The position numbers and the translations under genes were made by a program. The notes under the pieces were generated by a model. The model was not told where the DNA came from. It made no database searches and saw only the letters and a program-made list of their open reading frames with translations. DNA of 64,000 bases from Eutypella sp. D-1. Lineage: Eukaryota; Ascomycota; Sordariomycetes; Xylariales; Diatrypaceae. Each line of letters opens with the position of its first letter. The stretch's first letter is position 1. The stretch covers positions 248,001 through 312,000 of the forward strand of contig JAJTTP010000023.1 of NCBI GenBank assembly GCA_023313575.1, read 5' to 3'. Positions 1-10,800 of this stretch are shown one piece after another.

Positions 1-633
1 GCGCTTTCCGGTCCTCTCGTCGACCAAATGCTTCTTACGGGCGGCGCGGACATTCAGCGGGATATGGCGGCCATCCCGGCTCGGAGGTAACGGCTTCTGG
101 CGCAAAAGACCCTCGACGACAAATCTTTTATAGAGGACACCAAATCGCTGTTTAAGCGAGGTGCGGTGGTCCTTGGCTCTTCGCCGACTTACCCAGGCCC
201 GGTAATTATTCAGTTGAGGGCTCGTGTCGAGGCTCGTGTCGTCGGCTGCAGCGGGATTGTTCGGGGCGGCGGCACCGAAGCGCCTTTCGTGATCTGCCTT
301 TTGGGCGGAGAGATCATCGTAGGCGTCGGGATTGGAATGTGGTGGAGAGGAATCAGAATCCGGGGATGCGTCTTGTTCGGTTCGCGCCGGTGCTGAATAC
401 TGACGGTCCATATGGTGTCCCAGGCCTCGTCCTCCGTGTGCTCGTGGCGGGGCATTTAGGCTTATATCGGTTCGTGCGTGCTCGGAATTTGACATATACG
501 GCGGATGTTGTTGTTGCTGTTGCTGTTGATGTGTATGGTGTTGGTGGGCATGAGTGCCGAGGGGAAAGCGACGCGATTGTTGAGGCGAGCGGGAAGCGCT
601 GGATTCGCTGTCGCCATGTTCGTGGCTAACCAT
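1..633 (-). CDS. Unidentified His/Gln-rich protein, N-terminal part (runs off window)
   Basis: The frame is open from an ATG at 633 to the left edge (211 codons, no stop), so the 3' end lies outside the window. An in-frame stop lies upstream at 718-720 and no other ATG occurs between, which supports this start. Residues 28-43 are a His/Gln run, and residues 45-150 are polar, Ser/Pro/Asp-rich and probably disordered. From about residue 148 the composition changes to a basic, conserved-looking segment containing SRRRAKDHRTSLKQRF and later VRAARKKHLVDERTGKR. This could be a DNA- or RNA-binding region, but I do not recognise the family. A GTAAGT sequence inside the frame (GCC TGG GTAAGT) could be an intron donor, but coding continues well through it. 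The change of composition without a stop suggests a real gene rather than a chance frame. Function unknown. Confidence 0.6.
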   Translation of the reverse strand, partial: MVSHEHGDSESSASRSPQQSRRFPLGTHAHQHHTHQQQQQQQHPPYMSNSEHARTDISLNAPPRAHGGRGLGHHMDRQYSAPARTEQDASPDSDSSPPHSNPDAYDDLSAQKADHERRFGAAAPNNPAAADDTSLDTSPQLNNYRAWVSRRRAKDHRTSLKQRFGVLYKRFVVEGLLRQKPLPPSRDGRHIPLNVRAARKKHLVDERTGKR

Positions 634-3548
634 GATCCGTCGAGCATAGTAAAGCCAGGGTAGCGTAAACCTGTCACCGGAAAGGGGAAAAAACAGGGAG
701 ATATTGGATATTTCTATCTATATATAAAATATATATGTCGATATGTGGTAACTATTATGTACGTGAATTGGAATTGGATATGAGGGGGGATTGGGGGGGA
801 ATGGTGGGAACGGAGCTGTGCAAGTGGAATTGGGATGATAATGGATAACGGATAGTTTGGTTATGTGAGTATGAATGTGAATATGAATGTGAGTGTGAAT
901 GTGGTGGATGTTGGTTTGGTGTGGATGTTTTGGTGGATGTAATGTAATGCGATGGATGCAAATGGATGTGGTGCAAAATGGTAGGCTACGATGATGATAA
1001 CTAATGCTAATGATATGTCAGCACTGGAATTCCCTTTCGGATAGGGTCGGGACAAATCAGAAGCGGTAGTGGAAATTATCTAAGGCATGAAGAAGATAGA
1101 GAGAGAAAAAAAAAAGGCGCTTGTGAATGGCGTAAAAGTAAAAAAGATAGAGATAGAGACAGAGAGAGAGAAACGATGATGATGCTGACGATAAACCTAA
1201 CAGTGGACTTCAGAACTACTTCGTACTTCCAGGTTAGGTAACCAACCCTCTAACGTGTAACTATAGGATTTCTCACTTGGATTTCTCACTTCAAAGTTGG
1301 ATTTCTCAGACAGAGAGAGCCCTGGAGAAAGAAAAAAAAAACAATTAGTTACTTACTTAGTAAGATCAAAATAAGGTTACGGACCTCGCACTGCCCGGGC
1401 CCCGGAGATATCTACCATACTTAGGTACCTTACTTAGTAGTAATTCTAGGGCTAAGGCTATAACACCTAAACCCCGGAGGGATATAAGCTACGATTTTAG
1501 GCATGTTAAGTTGGTTAAGTTAGGCTTGGCTGCCTGCTGTGCTATCCATGTGTATGTACCTAATGTATGTATGTACTTAATTTTGCGCTATGTATAGTAC
1601 GGGTACGGGTTGCTGAGCTGGTTGGTACCCCTCGTTTGTCATCCACTCAAAATCCTATCCATACCTACGAATACAGCCCATACATATTGGAGGAATCCAA
1701 TGGGGAAGGAAGTATCGGTACAACATCGTCAACTAAACGCGACTAGTGTCGATTCTAGATCGCCTTAGCCGGCTCTTGATAACAACAAGTAATTCTATAT
1801 TCCGAGCGGAATTCGTATATTTACTTACAATTCATTTGTCCCTGTGTTTTGTGATAATAAGGGAGCAAATGAACGCCTATGCTTGGCAAGTTCTTAAGTT
1901 ACCAGGTTACTTACTAGCTTTAGGTAGGTTATTTGACAAATACTCTTCCAAGATGAACTGGGTAAAACTGACCGATGGTTTTTTTGCACGACCGGCCGAG
2001 CTTCCGCCCGTGGGGGCCGGGTCCACTAATATAACCTTCGGGAGCAACGGATGCGGGAAGGTAGGTCACCCCGTGATCCCGAGAGAGCCGTTACGGGAAA
2101 CCCTCGATGATCTCTCGTCTTGTCTTGTCTTGTTTATCTGTCTGTCGTCATTGTTTCTGGGCGCAAGATTTGGTCGGTGTAAACTAGCCTTATTTGCTTG
2201 TGAAAATAATTGCATTGTTCAACCTAAAACTTCAAAGCTGTTTATATTTTAGAGAATCCTGACGGAATCAATCCCTTGTAAAACTTGTATATGTAAAGAA
2301 TCCAACGTCTCAGATGCGCGTGCTGATTGGCCAGCGATGTCATCTTCACAAGCAGGATTACCCAATTAGGTAGGTGTATACATACCCGTAGATCCGCGTA
2401 TTTCACAAAACACATCTCCCGCACTTTGCGCATAACCCCCATTCCAGGTCGGGTAGGGTAGGCTCAAGTACTTATACATGCCAGGCATTGCTGTACATCT
2501 GCAATTAATGCACCTCTGAGTAAGACCTGGGCATATCCTTGGGGCTGCTCGCCCGCCTGTCCTGGATTATCCCCAGCCAGCCTCACTTCCCCAAGTTCCC
2601 CCCTTGCCCCCCAAAGAATAATCCCCTAAATATTCCCCCCAAAAGACGCAAAATATGGAGAAATACAGACGCTTACCTTGCTTGCACTTTGGACTGGACA
2701 CTGATAAGTTACACCCGCAAGACCCGTTGAGACCCCGTCATCCCTCCCATCCACGAGGTTCAGAACCTATAGTTAGTTACACCAAACCACCACCAGTTTG
2801 CCAGTCAACCCGTGAACGAGTGTTCCGTTGCACATGAGGTAATATGTTCATGATTTACCTGCTTTACCCAGGACGTAGGTCATACAGGATTTGAATTAAG
2901 TCCATCCTATCGTATCAGTTCTAATGATTGGCCCAATTGGCCTTAAACTACTGGGCGCGGGCTCTCATACCAAACAAGGAAAAAAAAAAGATCGCGTATC
3001 TGCATTTCGACGTCTGGATGTCGAATCATTATACCGTGGCCCAACAAAAGATTATTACTATATAAACCCATTAAACCTCCAGTCCATTTCAATCGCGGTA
3101 CATCTAATGCCCTAGTTACTTACTTACTTACTTAGTTCTCACTTCTACATACATAGGATTCGCAAAACATGCACTTATCGTGCGTTGCTGGCGTGCGGCT
3201 GAGGGGGTTCGGGCGTCTTACGGCATTCGCCCATGGGATGGGATGCGCGCCGAATCCTCACAATCTGGGAATAGCCTTTCCCTGGGGCTGAGAACACGAC
3301 ACCCTGTTCTCTAAGCTAGCCTAGGCAACAGGTCGATCAACGAGGGAAAAGGGGAGCAAGGGGAAGGGGGAGAAAAAAAGGACTAAAAAAGGGGGGAGGG
3401 CACCGCCCTGTTGCGTGCTTACATTGATTAGTTAGGTAGTACATGCCTTCGCCACAAGCCACAACTTTGTCTTGTCTCAAAAAAGAGAAAAGAACAAAAA
3501 GAAAGGGATCAATTCTCGACGTCGCATCACGGATCACGTCACACAATC
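634..3548. other. Intergenic, no recognisable gene
   Basis: No frame here shows recognisable protein character. A 168-codon plus-strand frame at 1746-2252 has low-complexity, mixed composition and was rejected. Visible structure: GA-rich tracts at about 1085-1175, a threefold TGGATTTCTCACTT-like unit at about 1265-1310, and many short TAGGTA/TACTTA words, including a TTAC run at about 3116-3137. The part next to 633 presumably holds the promoter of the minus-strand gene at the left edge. Confidence 0.5.
863..904. repeat. Degenerate hexamer repeat (GAATGT / GAGTGT / GAATAT)
   Basis: Seven or so hexamers of the form GARTRT follow one another. They lie about 230 bases upstream of the start of the left-edge minus-strand gene, in its likely promoter. 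The pattern is seen directly; no function is implied. Confidence 0.6.
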
Positions 3549-3800
3549 ATGTCTCGCGTGACGGATCCCCGTTCCAGTCGCCATGCCGCCATGTTACTTG
3601 CAACGTGGCTGGTAGATTATGTTCTGTATACCTATCTGACTGATGCCTTCGTGTCAGGACCCTTCGTACTAGGAAAGATCCAGTCGATTTTAAGGTCGTA
3701 CGGCCAGCGCCCAACCTCCAACCGGTTTTTTCGGCTAATGGAAGACCTCCTGGAGAAAGTAATTATCGCCATTAAGTCCTATGTCAAGGGCGCGGCGTGA
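3549..3800 (+). CDS. Small hypothetical ORF, 83 aa (weak)
   Basis: This is an open frame of 83 codons with no recognised domain. The C-terminal half (residues about 45-83) has an amphipathic, helix-like pattern ending in a Lys/Val-rich stretch, unlike the low-complexity frames around it. No TATA box or splice site was found that would argue for or against expression. It sits alone in a gene-poor stretch about 1.6 kb before the HET pseudogene. It could be a chance frame; kept only because its composition is more protein-like than that of its neighbours. Confidence 0.2.
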   Translation: MSRVTDPRSSRHAAMLLATWLVDYVLYTYLTDAFVSGPFVLGKIQSILRSYGQRPTSNRFFRLMEDLLEKVIIAIKSYVKGAA

Positions 3801-4283
3801 GGTGGATTAGATACTCCGGGCACCCCAGTCAGCTGCGCCGTCTTTCGTGACTATAAGTGCCGAGAGTCGTAAATAATCCCCGGAAACTATTCCTCCATCT
3901 AACCTTTGCTTCCTTCGTGTGAATACCATCCATAGTATAAGCGCGGACACTTAAGAAATAGATGTTCATCATCGAGAACTAACCCAGCTTGCGGCCAGAC
4001 TTACTGTAGAATCCAAGCTGGTACCAGAAGAGGCATTGGCTCTGGACCGGCGTCGTAGTCAGACGGCCACAGCAAGTTAAACTTGAACCAGATCGGCAAT
4101 TCCGCCAGGTAAGGCAGGAGATCCCTCCCCATACGCGTATCTATAGACCCATCCCATCTCCTACGCCAGGCAGCCCACCCACCATTCTGGTGCAACCCCA
4201 GAGGAAGAGGCGCAGCAAAGCTGCCGTTAGTTAGCAAAAGCAAAAGAAGAAGAACTCAGCACTTGTCTCTGATACCGACGTGT

Positions 4284-4922
4284 CTAAAACATACTCCACG
4301 TCGTACCAGGAGCGCGCAAAAAGTTGGAGAAAGAAAAAAAACGGGGCAGCAGCCCGAGGTAAAAGCGCAGCAATGCCTCCGCGATCGGCAGCCGCCGACT
4401 CGCGCTCGGAGTGTAACCTTGCAAGAGGACTCGGAGGCGCTGCAGGGAGAGCTGCTGGATCCGAATGGGCAGCGGACGGAGTTCGACGTCGTCGATGCAC
4501 CACGAGGACATCTCGTGGACGGGCGAATTACAACAGACCGTTACACAAGTCCCTGCAGCGGGGCGGCTACCGGGGCGCGGCGGCGTTGCTGCTGCTACGA
4601 AGACGTTCTCAACGCGCTCGGTAGGAGGTCCTAGCACGAGGCCGTTGCCCGAACTGATTGCTACGGTATGCGGTCCCAGGTGAACGGCGCCCACGTCGAT
4701 GCGCCGAGCGAGGCGCGCGAGTTCGAGGGTCAGGATACGCATCACTCGGGCGCCGCTGAGATAATCCCCTCGCACGAAGCTATGCACACCTGAGATATTC
4801 AGATAGTGGAGCCTCTGGTCGAGGAGAGCCGATCTCAGGCATATCTCGCCGGGTAAGTGGACGGTTCTCGATCCCGTGCTGCTGGAGAGGACGAGTCGAT
4901 CATGTATATACCCCATAAACAC
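4284..4922 (-). CDS. Possible decayed coding stretch with LRR-like segment (weak)
   Basis: The frame has 212 codons in a GC-rich region. Around residues 30-75 it contains spaced leucines and a segment reading LLDQRLHYLNISGVHSF, like a leucine-rich repeat of the F-box/LRR type. The C-terminal 50 residues are low-complexity. A second minus-strand frame at 4001-4243 could be a continuation. Neither has a good start or splice context. The region adjoins a HET pseudogene on the opposite strand, so it may be an old gene decaying beside it, or an antisense shadow of the lost N-terminal part of that HET gene. I cannot choose between these. Confidence 0.2.
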   Translation of the reverse strand: MFMGYIHDRLVLSSSTGSRTVHLPGEICLRSALLDQRLHYLNISGVHSFVRGDYLSGARVMRILTLELARLARRIDVGAVHLGPHTVAISSGNGLVLGPPTERVENVFVAAATPPRPGSRPAAGTCVTVCCNSPVHEMSSWCIDDVELRPLPIRIQQLSLQRLRVLLQGYTPSASRRLPIAEALLRFYLGLLPRFFSFSNFLRAPGTTWSMF

Positions 4923-5399
4923 GGTGCTCGGTCTTGAAAGCAGCGCGCTTTGGGCGCGGAGATTGCGCTAGAGAGCATGAGAGACGGCAGAGCTGTTGCT
5001 AGCCGACGTGGACCTATCCCCCCCATGCCGCTGCCGAGGGGTATACATGCACATCCTGGAACACCCGGGCTTCCCCCGGTCCGCCAGGGAAAGGGTACTG
5101 TCTCCACGCGGTATCCGAGGACGCCCAGGTGCACATGAGCGGGCGATGAGCCTTCGCGCACTTAAAAGCCGGTGAGTTTGTGTTCAAGTTCGCCCAAAGT
5201 GCTGCTGCTGGTAAGCCAATTCTCGTTCTCGACGGAGACGTTGGATATCGATATCACGACTCGAATGCGCCTGGTAAGTAAGTTCGCGCCGAAGGTTCGC
5301 GGGGCCGCGATTGTTGTGCTCTGCGGTACGAGACCGTCGCGGTCTTCGTTCTTCCCGGTAAGTCCTTGCATTCGGGCGAGCTCGGAACAGGATCGATGG

Positions 5400-6420
5400 C
5401 AGCCGCTCGAGTCTTAAAAGTTGCATGCGTCAACATCCGACATGCAACGCGGGGGGGGGGGGGGGGACGAAGATCCCGTGCTGCCTGCGCGGATCATCGT
5501 CGAGAACGCAACGACCGCCCTTCCTCCCCGAGAGCAACGGCGAATGTGCGCCGTCTCTGCCGCTCATGTACCGGTAGGGCCTCGACAACAACCTCCATAT
5601 AACTAAAGGAACTCTACCCACGCATACGACAGCCATCCCACTCGACTCCTTCCCACCGACGCCGTGCTAGCCACAAGAAAGCTAGGCTTCCGCTTCCTCC
5701 GTATCAACGCTATTTACACGGCCCAGAACGACACGGGAAGCTGGGAGCGGGAGGGCAGCGCAGATGCAAGGCATCTACACCAACGCCACTCTAACCCTAT
5801 CAGCTCTCTCAGCGGAAGATGCCGAAGGATCGCCTTACAACCCCGTGCAAAACTTACTGCGCCTGCCCAAGAGACAGGCAGAATAAGACGCAGCAGCCAC
5901 CAGCCGGTGCACGGGGGAGAAAGCGCTATACACGCCGGACGTCCGCGGATCCCGGGCCTGGGCCCTACAGGAGCAGGTCCTCAGCCCGCGGGTCGCGACG
6001 GGATCCTGTACTAGGAGTTTCTAAGCCGACACGGGTCCGAGGCGGACCCCGAGGGGGCCGAACACGAACCCGTGCACGGGCTGTCTCCCGAAGCGCGTCG
6101 TGCTCGGCCGACTACAAGACTTCGACCTCGTTGATGAGCCTGAGCTAGAGTAGGTTGACACACCGGGTGCGGACCAGGTCCGGAAACCGTGAAGACCTCA
6201 GCGACGTACAGGAAATTGCAGTGTCTAAGGAAGCGATACAGCGCGCGGAAGTTCAGCCAGGCCACGGACAAAGTATCCGTATTCCAGGGGCTAAGCAAGA
6301 CGATAGAGCGGACGCTGGGGGATGATTTAGTCGCGGGATCTAGAACGGCCTCTGCCTGCTCCGCAGCTTGCTCTAGCCGGCGCCGCCCCCGCACCCCGCC
6401 CTGTCCGTCGACGGCGGCGC
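5400..6420 (+). pseudogene. HET-domain (heterokaryon incompatibility type) pseudogene
   Basis: Pieces of a HET protein appear in the right order but in different frames. A C-x6-C segment (CMRQHPTC) is at 5422-5445. A segment like the family's SYRWG motif follows, with the Trp codon replaced by TAG at 5575-5577. Next come DAVLATRKLGFRFL and QNDTGSWEREG at 5658-5756, then AQMQGIYTNATLTLSALSAE from 5758 in another frame, ending at a TAA at 5884-5886. GSRAWALQEQVLSPRV is at 5947-5994, and ATDKVSVFQGLSKTIERTL from 6261. At least three frame changes and two in-frame stops interrupt these pieces. HET proteins trigger cell death after fusion of incompatible hyphae; this copy cannot make a full product. 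Homologous sequence may extend from about 5160 to 6960, but the ends are not clear. No bias suggesting dense C-to-T (RIP) mutation is obvious, apart from the Trp-to-stop change. Confidence 0.87.
5451..5466. repeat. Run of 16 G
   Basis: A pure G tract lies inside the HET pseudogene, directly after its C-x6-C motif and before a segment in which homology resumes. Such runs slip easily, so this may be one of the frame-breaking sites. Length should be treated with caution, since homopolymers are also prone to assembly error. Confidence 0.8.
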
Positions 6421-8710
6421 GATAGAGTATCGCGCGCTATGTCCGCGACGGGTACCGTTGCACCCGGCCCTCCAAACCACTAGAAGGAAGAGGGCGGCGT
6501 CCCCGTCATGCTCATCCTCCCCAAACTGCGCGAGCGGCCCCGACATCCCCGTCAGACCGTGAGTTCAAGCGGCACGAAAACCCGGTCAGGCGCTCCGGCA
6601 TACATCGTCTGGACGCCAACCGCACAGCCAAGCCCCAGCCCCGGGATAGAATCGAGCTGTTGCTGGTGAGTGCTGCAGGTATCCCGGGATCTTGCTGCTA
6701 CTATGCCCGAGGCTGGGAAGGTGTCAGCCGGGATATCTACTGCGTCGTTGTCGCGCAGATCGGGAGGACTCCGTCTCCAAGGTGGGATGGGGTCTTTCCC
6801 CACGTGAATGCCGGCGTCTGTGTCTCACGCCGGCACAGGGTGCGGGAGAGACGTGGCCTGCTTCATTTCGTCGCCTTGGGGCTAAGGGGCATGTCTCGTC
6901 CTATGTATATGTTTTCATCGCGTGGGACTGGTGTTCTATGATAAAGGGCGCTGACTGTGGAGGGTATTAGCGCGTTCTTGTTATCTTAGGATGTTCCGTG
7001 GAGGTGGTGATTCATGTGGTGGAACTACGTGACTGTTTCATAGGAGGCCGGTATAAGGATTCCCTTGCCAATCGGGGGGAGCACTACTAATTTATTGAAT
7101 TCAACGTTTACATAAAAAACGCAGAGGGCTACCCTAGCTAAACAGACATGATCTCACAAAAGCCTCCGTACATCTTACACGCGGCAAGCATACACAAAAC
7201 AAGTCACAAACGCAAAGCGCAAGGCATTCCGATCACCCGAAACAAGGGAAAAAGTCAAGGACGTAAGCAATATATCATGTTAATACTTTCCATTTAGTAT
7301 TATAAACCCTCGCCGCCGTGAAGTCGTGACAAGGAAAACAGGCCAAAAAAAAAAAGAAAAAAAGTCAAGTCGTGTTTTTCTTTTTAAAACAAACGAAGGT
7401 TCCCAAAGCTACATGAAAATTGTGTTGTGTTGTGTTGTCTTTCTTCATCCTTAAGGATCCGGTCCAAGGTTTTTCTCGTTGGGGGTGCGGGTATTGATTG
7501 TCGTCGTGTACACATGTGGTTTGGTATCGTTGGTATAAAAAAAGAACGTTTTTATTGTCCTGGGATCCCGGGCGGAGTAGGGTTGTTTTATGTTGGTAGG
7601 AGGGAAAACCGGAGTTGAAAACACGACCTCGGTTGTTTTTTTTCTCCGGCGGCATTTTGGTATTTGAAGACGAGACAAACTGGACTGAATAGCCAAAGCT
7701 TTCGCCACTGGGTATAAGGATCTCTTCTCCCGTCTTAACTCTTTTTTCAAAAAAAAAAAAAAAAGAAAGACCGCCTCCCTCCCTTTCCCCTCCCTTCCCT
7801 TCCATCCAAACCCCCAGACAACAAAAAAACAGAAGACTTTTTTTTCTCATGCAGCAGGGCCAGAGGTTAAAGCGACCGCTTTCCTTGTTTTCCCTAAAAA
7901 AAATAACTAAAACTGCGCCGTATTCCAACGGGCATGTTTCGTTAAAAGAACAGAAATCCTCGCGGGCCAGCTCCGAATCATCGACTTCTCCGGCGAACAC
8001 ACTTTAAATATTAGGTACCGGGAAACCCAAGCCTCCTGGGCTCTCTCAACCAAGTTCATCGTATTTTTTGTATCTTGCTTCCCCTGCAGCCAGCCTTGAA
8101 AAAAAAAAAAAGAAACGAAACGAAAGATATAAAGTAAAAGCAAAAAAAACAACGCTCGTACATAAATGCGTAACATGAAAAAAAAAGTAGGCCGAAAGTT
8201 GGAACAGGTTGTGACTAGGTCAAGACAAGGCTGCCAAACAGGTTCGGAACGAAAGTTGCTGGTATTAGTCGGTCGAAAACGACAAACGCCAATAAAAATG
8301 AAGATGGTACAAGCCCCAACAAGTAGGGCAAATAGAAATCGTTGTGCCAGACACGCATTATCGAATGCTGAATGAAGAGGAAGGACGTCGAACGAAGAAA
8401 AAAGTGTGTGCGGCTGGCCGGGTCGATGAAATGGGATTAGAACCAATATTACTCTCGCCTGCCGAAGAACCGATTCGAGGAAGGTACAGAGACAAAAGTA
8501 GTGAGATAAGCGACAAGACACCCGACAAAAAACATCAAGAGGTATATAGTCCGCAACGCCAAGAAATGGGGTGAGAGGCGAAACCAATGTGAACCGCAAC
8601 TAGACCTATGCACTTATGTACGCCCCGGGGCGGGGGCCCCTCCCTCGCCCGAGCATGTGTTTGTTATTCATTTGTTTCCCGCCCAAGTCGCTCGCGACGC
8701 TGAGGCTTTA
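6421..8710. other. Intergenic and 3' flank of the homeobox gene
   Basis: From about 6640 to 6960 there are frames that may be the last remains of the HET pseudogene's C-terminus. From about 7080 to 8700 the sequence is rich in A and T homopolymers (for example 7749-7765 and 8099-8112), typical of fungal 3' UTR or spacer DNA. Long minus-strand frames at 7365-8000 and 7907-8599 are Phe/Ser/Cys-rich products of these runs and were rejected. The 3' UTR of the minus-strand homeobox gene is expected here, downstream of its stop at 8711. Confidence 0.45.
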
Positions 8711-10800
8711 CTAGGAATGCGACATGTTTTCGGGGGAGAGGCTAGAGGGATCCACGGCATCGAAGTGGACGAGCTGGTTCATATCCAGGTCCGCCTGATT
8801 GCCTTCCACGAACGCGGGGGAGTGTGGGTGCATGGGAAGGTTGAGCGAGTGCTTCGAGTACATCTCGTTGAGGCTTGCGCCGTCGTCGGAGATGGCCGAA
8901 TCCCCCATAGGGTAGAGGTCAGCGGAGGCGCTCCGAGGGATCATGCCCAACGGGGGCGGAGACTGCTCAACAATAGCGGGATCACCAGAATATGACAGGG
9001 GAGACATCGACTGGGAAGCCATGGTTGCAGACTGGGGCATGGGCGACAAGAAGCTACCGCTGTAGGGCGTGTTGAAGCTGGAAGCGGGCAGAGGGGTGCT
9101 ATCCGGCGCCTGGGACAGGTAGCTCGAGTTCGAGTACTCGGACGGGGCTGTGGAGGCCGCCGACATGGGGTACTGCCGCATGTCCAATCCGTAGCCTGCG
9201 GAGGGGTCGATCCTGAGGTTCGGGCCACCCATGTTGTTCAGGGCATTGGGCTGCTGGGGAACAGGCGCATAGATGTTGGGGGTTTGCGGCTGGGTCTGCT
9301 CTCCAGGGTGCTGGATGTAGAACGAAGGCATCGGGGTCTGGAGCATCGAGAGGTCCACGGCCATGGGCACCGACCTGCTGCGCTGCCGCTTGTGTCCGGG
9401 GGGACGCATGGCGGAGTGCATCGGGTTGACACCCCACTGGGATTCCTGGAACATGCCGACGTGCGGCGGGCCGAAGCTAGGCTGCGAGGACGGGCGGTTC
9501 GTCGGGGACACGGGGGCAGACATGGACAAGGGGTGAGCCATGACCTGGTCGAAGGCCGCCGGGTTGTGTCGGTTCACGAAGGATTCCAGCGACACCAACT
9601 TCGCCAACTGACCGCTGAGCACCTTGGGGTTACCTCCGAGGTGGTGTACGAAGCACTGCGTAGCCTGCTGGTCCTCGGTGAAGTCGCCTACCTGGAAGAA
9701 ACCATTCGAGTTCAGTGAGGAGTCCATGAAGAAGCTAGGCGGCCGGTTGAGCTCGATGACGATTCCGCCCATCTTACTAGCGTCGCCTTCCGAGTTCTCC
9801 AGATAAATGTTCTTGATGGCGCTGAAGTGGTACTCGATCTTGTACCCCGCCTGGTCGTTGTTGATGTAGTAGGTCATGGTGCACTTGTCGGGGGAGTAGA
9901 AGATGATCAGGTCCATGGTGTTCTGACCAACGCGAGTCCACTTTCCGATGCTGAGAGACCGGCAGGTCAAGTGGTGAATGACTACATTCATCATCATCAG
10001 TACGAGCGCTTGGTTAGTTTCACCGGCGATTGGGTAGTTCCACCGGAGACTAGGGACTACTTACGGACTTTCCCCTGACCTCCCTGATCGCCGCCGAGCA
10101 TCATGGAGCCATAAGGCATCAGGCTGGTACGGCCCATGTAGGGGCCACCCAGACCCTTTCCAGACTCCATTGCTTGCATGGCGAGATACTGTCGCATAGA
10201 TTCGGGAATCGAGTCGATATCCTCTCCGGTCTCGAGGCTCTTCTTCGCGAGAAGCTTGATCTTGGCTCGTCTGTGTGTTGACTGTTAGTTCGCACTCCAT
10301 ACCACTGCTTACATGTCATTTCTTCCAATGAGGCACTCCGGGTAGTGGACACGCTGTCCGTACAAAGCCCAGCACCCAACACATAACACAACACAATACA
10401 TCAAATCACACCACACAGCACTCAAAACATACCGGTTCTGGAACCAGATCTGAACTGATCTCTCAGTCATGTTGATCTCCTCGGCTATTCTCTCGCGCAC
10501 ATTAGCGGTGGGCGTAGGGTTCTTGTTGAATTCCATCTCGAGGGTAGTCAGTTGATCCTGGGTGGCCCTCTGACGCTTCTGGTTCTTCTGCTGTTGGGTG
10601 AGGGTGCTCTTGCGCGGAGGCCGTCTCGGGGCGGAGCCGACAGCGCTGGCCGGGTTGGACGAGGTGGAGGGCGAGGGGGACTGGCTGTTCTTGTTTCCGC
10701 ATGATGAAGGAGTGGATGTGTCAAGCGGCGCCAGAGCAGTTGGGGCAACGGTCGTCGGTGATTCCATTTTAAGCGATTCCATCTTCACCGATTCCATCAT
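8711..10800 (-). CDS. HTF1: Homeobox transcription factor, HTF1/Hox2 type
   Basis: Three exons (10800-10433, 10270-10065, 9981-8711) join in frame to 614 residues. Residues 1-70 are Ser/Pro/Thr-rich and begin with three Met-Glu-Ser-type repeats. The homeodomain occupies about 72-131, with the recognition-helix motif WFQNRRAK; intron 1 splits the codon of the first Arg of that RR pair. A Gly/Met-rich linker (about 132-190) leads to a conserved non-homeobox domain starting [14 protein letters not shown] and including [15 protein letters not shown], and then a long Pro/Ser/Gln-rich tail. Homeodomain plus this second domain is the arrangement of the HTF1/Hox2 regulators needed for conidiation in Magnaporthe and Fusarium, so a nuclear role in asexual development is inferred. 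Intron 1 is 162 nt, intron 2 is 83 nt. The start could also be the second Met. The upstream side is an exceptionally long gene-poor region, consistent with complex regulation. Confidence 0.9.

Noticed and set aside
1746..2252. 168-codon plus-strand ORF
   Set aside because: Mixed composition with no conserved motif; includes a TCTTG-repeat stretch. No supporting context.
5400..6420. RIP (repeat-induced point mutation) as the cause of HET pseudogene decay
   Set aside because: The region stays GC-rich and lesions are mostly indels; one Trp-to-TAG change is not enough evidence.
7365..8599. Two long minus-strand ORFs (211 and 230 codons) downstream of the homeobox gene
   Set aside because: They are built from A/T homopolymers (poly-Phe, Ser, Lys) and overlap the expected 3' UTR.
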